Of a DNA stretch of 64,000 nt, positions 60,733-64,000 are shown piece by piece. Under the pieces are notes generated by a model. That model ran no database searches. It worked only from the letters and a program-made list of their open reading frames with translations, and was not told the origin of the DNA. Both the position numbers and the translations under genes were made by a program. Position 1 is the stretch's first letter, and each line of letters starts with the position of its first letter. The stretch is taken from NCBI GenBank assembly GCA_019916065.1, contig CM034237.1, forward strand, positions 42,948,485 to 43,012,484, read 5' to 3'. Source of the stretch: Vitellaria paradoxa. Taxonomy: Eukaryota; Streptophyta; Magnoliopsida; Ericales; Sapotaceae.

Positions 60733-61360
60733 ATACCCAAAAACTTCATTGTATTGGCATAGATTACCTCAACTGGATAATTCAGTAAATTAGTTTTTGT
60801 TTGCTTGGAGAGCATAGAAAGGGAAAAGGAAGGGAAAGTGAGAAAAAAAAAGTATGGAAAATGGGGGAGATTTATTTTATCATTTTCTCTTTTCTGTTCT
60901 CTCCAAACTCAGCAACCAAATAACTTAAATAAGAGAGGTGAAAATCTTTAATTTTCTCTTCTTTTCCTGCCAAATCAAATGGAGGGTGAGGGTCTGTTTT
61001 GGATTGAGGATTTGTAGAGATAAAAGGAAAACAAATAAAGGGAAAAAAAATATTTCTTACCTGACCTGATAAAAAAATATAAGAAAAAAAAAAAAAAAAA
61101 GTGCGTTACTTTTCTAAGATCTAGTTTTCATGTGTTTGAATTGTGTGTTTGGATCAAGAACATATGATCACCATACATTTGGAGTGCGATTTCTTCCCAC
61201 GTCATGATATATCATATACATAGATACATTATACGTACAATGGCAGAGAAAAGAAGTATGAATTAATTATAGTTGTCAGAAAATTCAGAACTTGCCTAAT
61301 TGAATCCTTTGGATTTGGAGATCAGAAAACTTCCTCTGTTTTGCTGCTGCTTCTTCCAAA
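60733..61360 (-). other. Putative 5' UTR intron and leader of the CBS gene
   Basis: The minus strand reads TATGCAG then TGAAGGTATGG just before the start codon, a plausible acceptor at 60733. A leader-like stretch lies at 61300-61360. A donor is not clear (AATTAGGCAAGT near 61293 would be a GC donor). Purine-rich repeats fill the middle. Confidence 0.35.
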
Positions 61361-61378
61361 TGTTAGTTACTGCTGGTG

Positions 61379-61411
61379 CTTATATGCGTGGGTTCGTGGT
61401 GTGACACGTGT
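61379..61411 (-). promoter_or_regulatory. TATA box and G-box upstream of the CBS gene
   Basis: On the minus strand GCATATAAGC at about 61378-61387 suits a TATA box. ACACGTGT at 61404-61411 is a G-box/ABRE core. The spacing to the putative leader is reasonable. Light, ABA or sugar regulation is possible but not shown. Confidence 0.4.
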
Positions 61412-61429
61412 ATCGGGAAAACCGGCGCC

Positions 61430-62680
61430 CCAGGCTGGGAGACGGGCTTGATCTTGAAGGGGTCTGTGGTAATAGTTTTATTTGTTCTTTTTTGTTATTC
61501 ATCATTTTTTTTTTTTTAAATTTTGTTGTTCATCATCATTCTCAAATTTGTTCTTGAAAGGGTTTTTTTTTTTTTTTTTTTCAATATGGATTACATATGT
61601 TTTTGTTTTTCATTTTATTTTATATTTAAACTGAGAGAAACTATATTTTATTTGTTCATGTAATTATAAATTAAAAGTTTAAATTATTAAAAAAAACTAA
61701 GGTAGTTTGTAAATAAAAGTGCAAAAATATTTACGGTCAAATCAAGCACTCGTGAAACCTAAACAGGTTTAAAGTTTAGTCTATTGGTAAATTGTGAAAA
61801 AATATTAGGATTAAATAAAAATAATACAAAGATTAGTTAAAATTTAAAAAATCCAAAATAAGCCACGAAAAATGCTGTGAAATAGAATTTTCATAAATGA
61901 AACTTAAATTAAATTAAAATTTCCTTCTGCATAACATTAAAAAAAAATAGAATTAAAGAAAAAAATTAAGCATCTAACAAATTGACTTCGTTTATTAAAT
62001 TCAAATTTATTAAAAAAATAGAAAAAAAAAAGTACCACGTTATGAATTTCTATCGATGTTTTGGTTTGTTTTCCTCTCATAACATAATCCATTATTAGAA
62101 TAATATCTTAAGGGAAAAAAGTCAAAATGAAACATAAAATCAAATTTTTAACTGCTTTGAAAACTATATTTTTATTTATAATAAGAAACATAAAATCAGT
62201 ATTTTATTAGTACTTAGAAAAGTTTAATGTTAATTTATTAGATGGGTGAATTGGTGATCTTGTTCAATCAGGGAGATCAGCTCGTCCGTTAATACCATTT
62301 TTTCAACGTATGAAGCAAGTAGATAAAACACAACCCAAAAGGGCCAAGGCAGAAACTAGAAACAAACACTAAAATCAGGAAATGTGCTTCTTGACGTTGT
62401 TTGTCCAGAAACAAGCCACCGCTTCAAAATCCAACCTTCAAATCTTCATAGAAAAGGGTAAAAACGACAACCAACCAAAATTTTGTCAAAGCTTTTACCA
62501 GATGAGGGTCAATACAGGACAACAAAGCTGAGTAAATCAAACAAGGAATGCCAATATAGACACAAAAGGCAAATAAATCAGAAGGCTAATCCAGTGCGTC
62601 CCATGTTGTAGGGTCAAATCAGAAGGCTATTCTCCATTCCATGCTCTAGCGAGCCTTACACAACAAATGTGCCAACTATT
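61430..62680. other. Intergenic region between CBS and WHIRLY genes
   Basis: AT-rich with T-runs (61508-61518, 61562-61580). From about 62240 to 62685 the sequence is more balanced and probably includes the 3' UTR of the WHIRLY gene. No other gene seen. Confidence 0.45.
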
Positions 62681-62685
62681 CCAAT

Positions 62686-63483
62686 CTACCTGCTCCATTC
62701 AAAGTCTGCACCAGACCTGGGATTAGCATTATTCACACGGGTAGTATCATCCGGCTTTATGGAATTGGCAAAGGTGTGCCAACCTAAAAGGTATGGCACA
62801 ACAAACTGCAGAGAATTATAAGGAACAAAATGTAAGGCAAAAGAGATTCGGGTGCACAAATGACAATTCAATAAACAGGGATCCATAAGAAAGAAAACCA
62901 ATAACTAATGTAAGAATACTATTGCTTGCATGCTAATCAACACATCCAGACGGTGATCAACTGCCCTGCCCTGTTTTCTTTTGAAAACCTTGGCAATCTC
63001 ATATGAAGGTCAGAAAAATGATTTGTCAGACTAAAATCCCTCACCCTCGAAGTAATTCGACTGCAAATGTTAATGAAAGGGCAGAAAGTTTTCAGAGGTC
63101 ATTTTCTTGTAAAAAAACCCATATAGATGCTTTGTTTTCTCAAGCCCCTTAATTTCATATAGAATTCAATGCAGTCAGAGAAGGTAAGAAATAAAAATTA
63201 AAAATAATGTAAGAAAAAGGAGAGCCATACATTGAACGCTGACGTTAAAACTGTGTACTCTGCTTTGGTAATAGGGATATAAATGCTCTCATCCACATTT
63301 ATTAGCTTGTTTTGAACACCTTCAATAAATCCCACACACAGCATTAGATCAGAAGAAAGTATATTACTTTCATACTCAGTACCAAGGTTTTGAGCAAAAA
63401 TAAGCTTACTGAGATTGAAGAAGTGGCCAGAGCCATCAGGAAGCGGTTCTACCTTCAACACCTTCCTCACTTTACCTTCATCA
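62686..63483 (-). CDS. WHY1: WHIRLY ssDNA-binding protein, last three exons (partial)
   Basis: Minus-strand exons 63410-63483 (DEGKVRKVLKVEPLPDGSGH, FFNLS), 63231-63319 (VQNKLINVDESIYIPITKAE, YTVLTSAFN) and 62686-62805 (FVVPYLLGWHTFANSIKPDD to FEWSR, stop) join in frame over GT-AG introns. These match the end of the WHIRLY domain of the WHY1/WHY3 type and not WHY2, which differs strongly here. The acidic/aromatic C-terminal end (DFEWSR) is typical. WHIRLY1 binds single-stranded DNA in plastids and the nucleus and protects plastid genome stability. The 5' exons, transit peptide and KGKAAL DNA-binding motif lie beyond 64000. WHY1 versus WHY3 is unresolved. Confidence 0.92.
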
Positions 63484-64000
63484 CTGCAAAACAAAAACAA
63501 CGTACGTGATACTTTCACGTGATTAAACAAGTTAATAACAGCAATGGGTTCGTCAGACTGAATCTGCACAACAACAATTTCTCAAGCGGTGAATATGTGT
63601 ATCCCTGTGAGGAAACATAGTGGCAAGAGCATATTTTAGAAAGTTTTGAGATTTCCAATCAAGCAGGGTTGATGCAATTACAGAACAACAAAAGGTGGTC
63701 AAAAGAATGGTACACAAACAAATTCAACTAAAATTAACAGCTGAAACTTTCAAGTGCCTCGGAATTGATAATGTCAACAGATGAAAATTGTTGGTAAAGT
63801 AAATGAGAGCTATATAAATACATATTTTTTTGGAACAGTAAAGAGGCAAGTAATTGAGAGCCATATTAAAAGCCAAAAAACCTGAGAATGACAGGTGTTC
63901 AAAGGAACAGTATTCAACTAAAATTAACAGTTTAAACTTTCAAATTCCATAGAATTGATAATCTCAATAGCTGATTTTAGTGAAAGTAAAACCACTAGCC
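63484..64000 (-). other. Intron of the WHIRLY gene
   Basis: No further exon recognised up to the window edge: the preceding coding block (ending in the FFHDP-type motif of the family) is not present. AT-rich sequence with a near-duplicate TTCAACTAAAATTAACAG at 63722 and 63913. Confidence 0.6.

Overview
The window is nuclear DNA from a flowering plant, most likely a woody core eudicot. It is AT-rich, and its genes are interrupted by introns and separated by long stretches filled with transposable elements. It also carries a MIR395 family cluster, Athila-type Ty3 retrotransposons, a plastid DNA insertion, and single-copy plant genes (a RAD6-type ubiquitin-conjugating enzyme, a SnRK1-gamma-like CBS protein, a WHIRLY factor). 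I cannot name the species.

Left part (1-10 kb): the 3' half of an Athila-like retrotransposon (integrase end, decayed post-pol ORFs, polypurine tracts, 3' LTR 5187-6837) abuts a decayed CACTA/En-Spm transposon (transposase exons about 6953-8102, subterminal GTGACAA/TTGTCAC repeats, terminus at 9243). A dispersed repeat (9250-9652) and a nuclear copy of the plastid psbE-psbF-psbL-psbJ operon (about 9647-10180) follow. A RING-type gene lies at 12015-12563, with a broken reading frame upstream and an altered zinc ligand.

MIR395 region (14-37 kb): four hairpins, each with the same 21-nt miR395a-type mature sequence, form two head-to-head pairs: 14144(-)/16150(+) and 33951(-)/36613(+). Each hairpin has a homologous proximal promoter of about 350 bp, so the unit was first duplicated in inverted orientation and the pair was then duplicated as a block. 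A fifth, decayed copy sits near 17840. A complete 9903-bp Athila-type element (18144-28046, minus strand, TSD attac) inserted between the pairs. Its two 1203-bp LTRs differ at only five sites, and one nonsense codon interrupts the integrase.

Right part (40-64 kb): a complete five-exon RAD6-type E2 gene (40951-46159, minus, 152 aa) has a 5' UTR intron and two large introns carrying TE debris. An 885-bp foldback Mutator-like element with a 10-bp target duplication lies just upstream of it. Then come a Tourist-like MITE (48368-48523), LTR fragments and a 2402-bp solo LTR (52847-55248, TSD tctat), a complete five-exon CBS-domain gene (58342-60721, minus, 444 aa), and the last three exons of a WHIRLY gene (62686-63483, minus) that runs off the right edge.

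Functionally the genes are unrelated neighbours: sulfate-starvation microRNAs, ubiquitin conjugation, an energy-sensor-like subunit and a plastid/nuclear ssDNA-binding protein. Nothing here suggests an operon-like system. The most notable structure is the duplicated divergent MIR395 array and its history.
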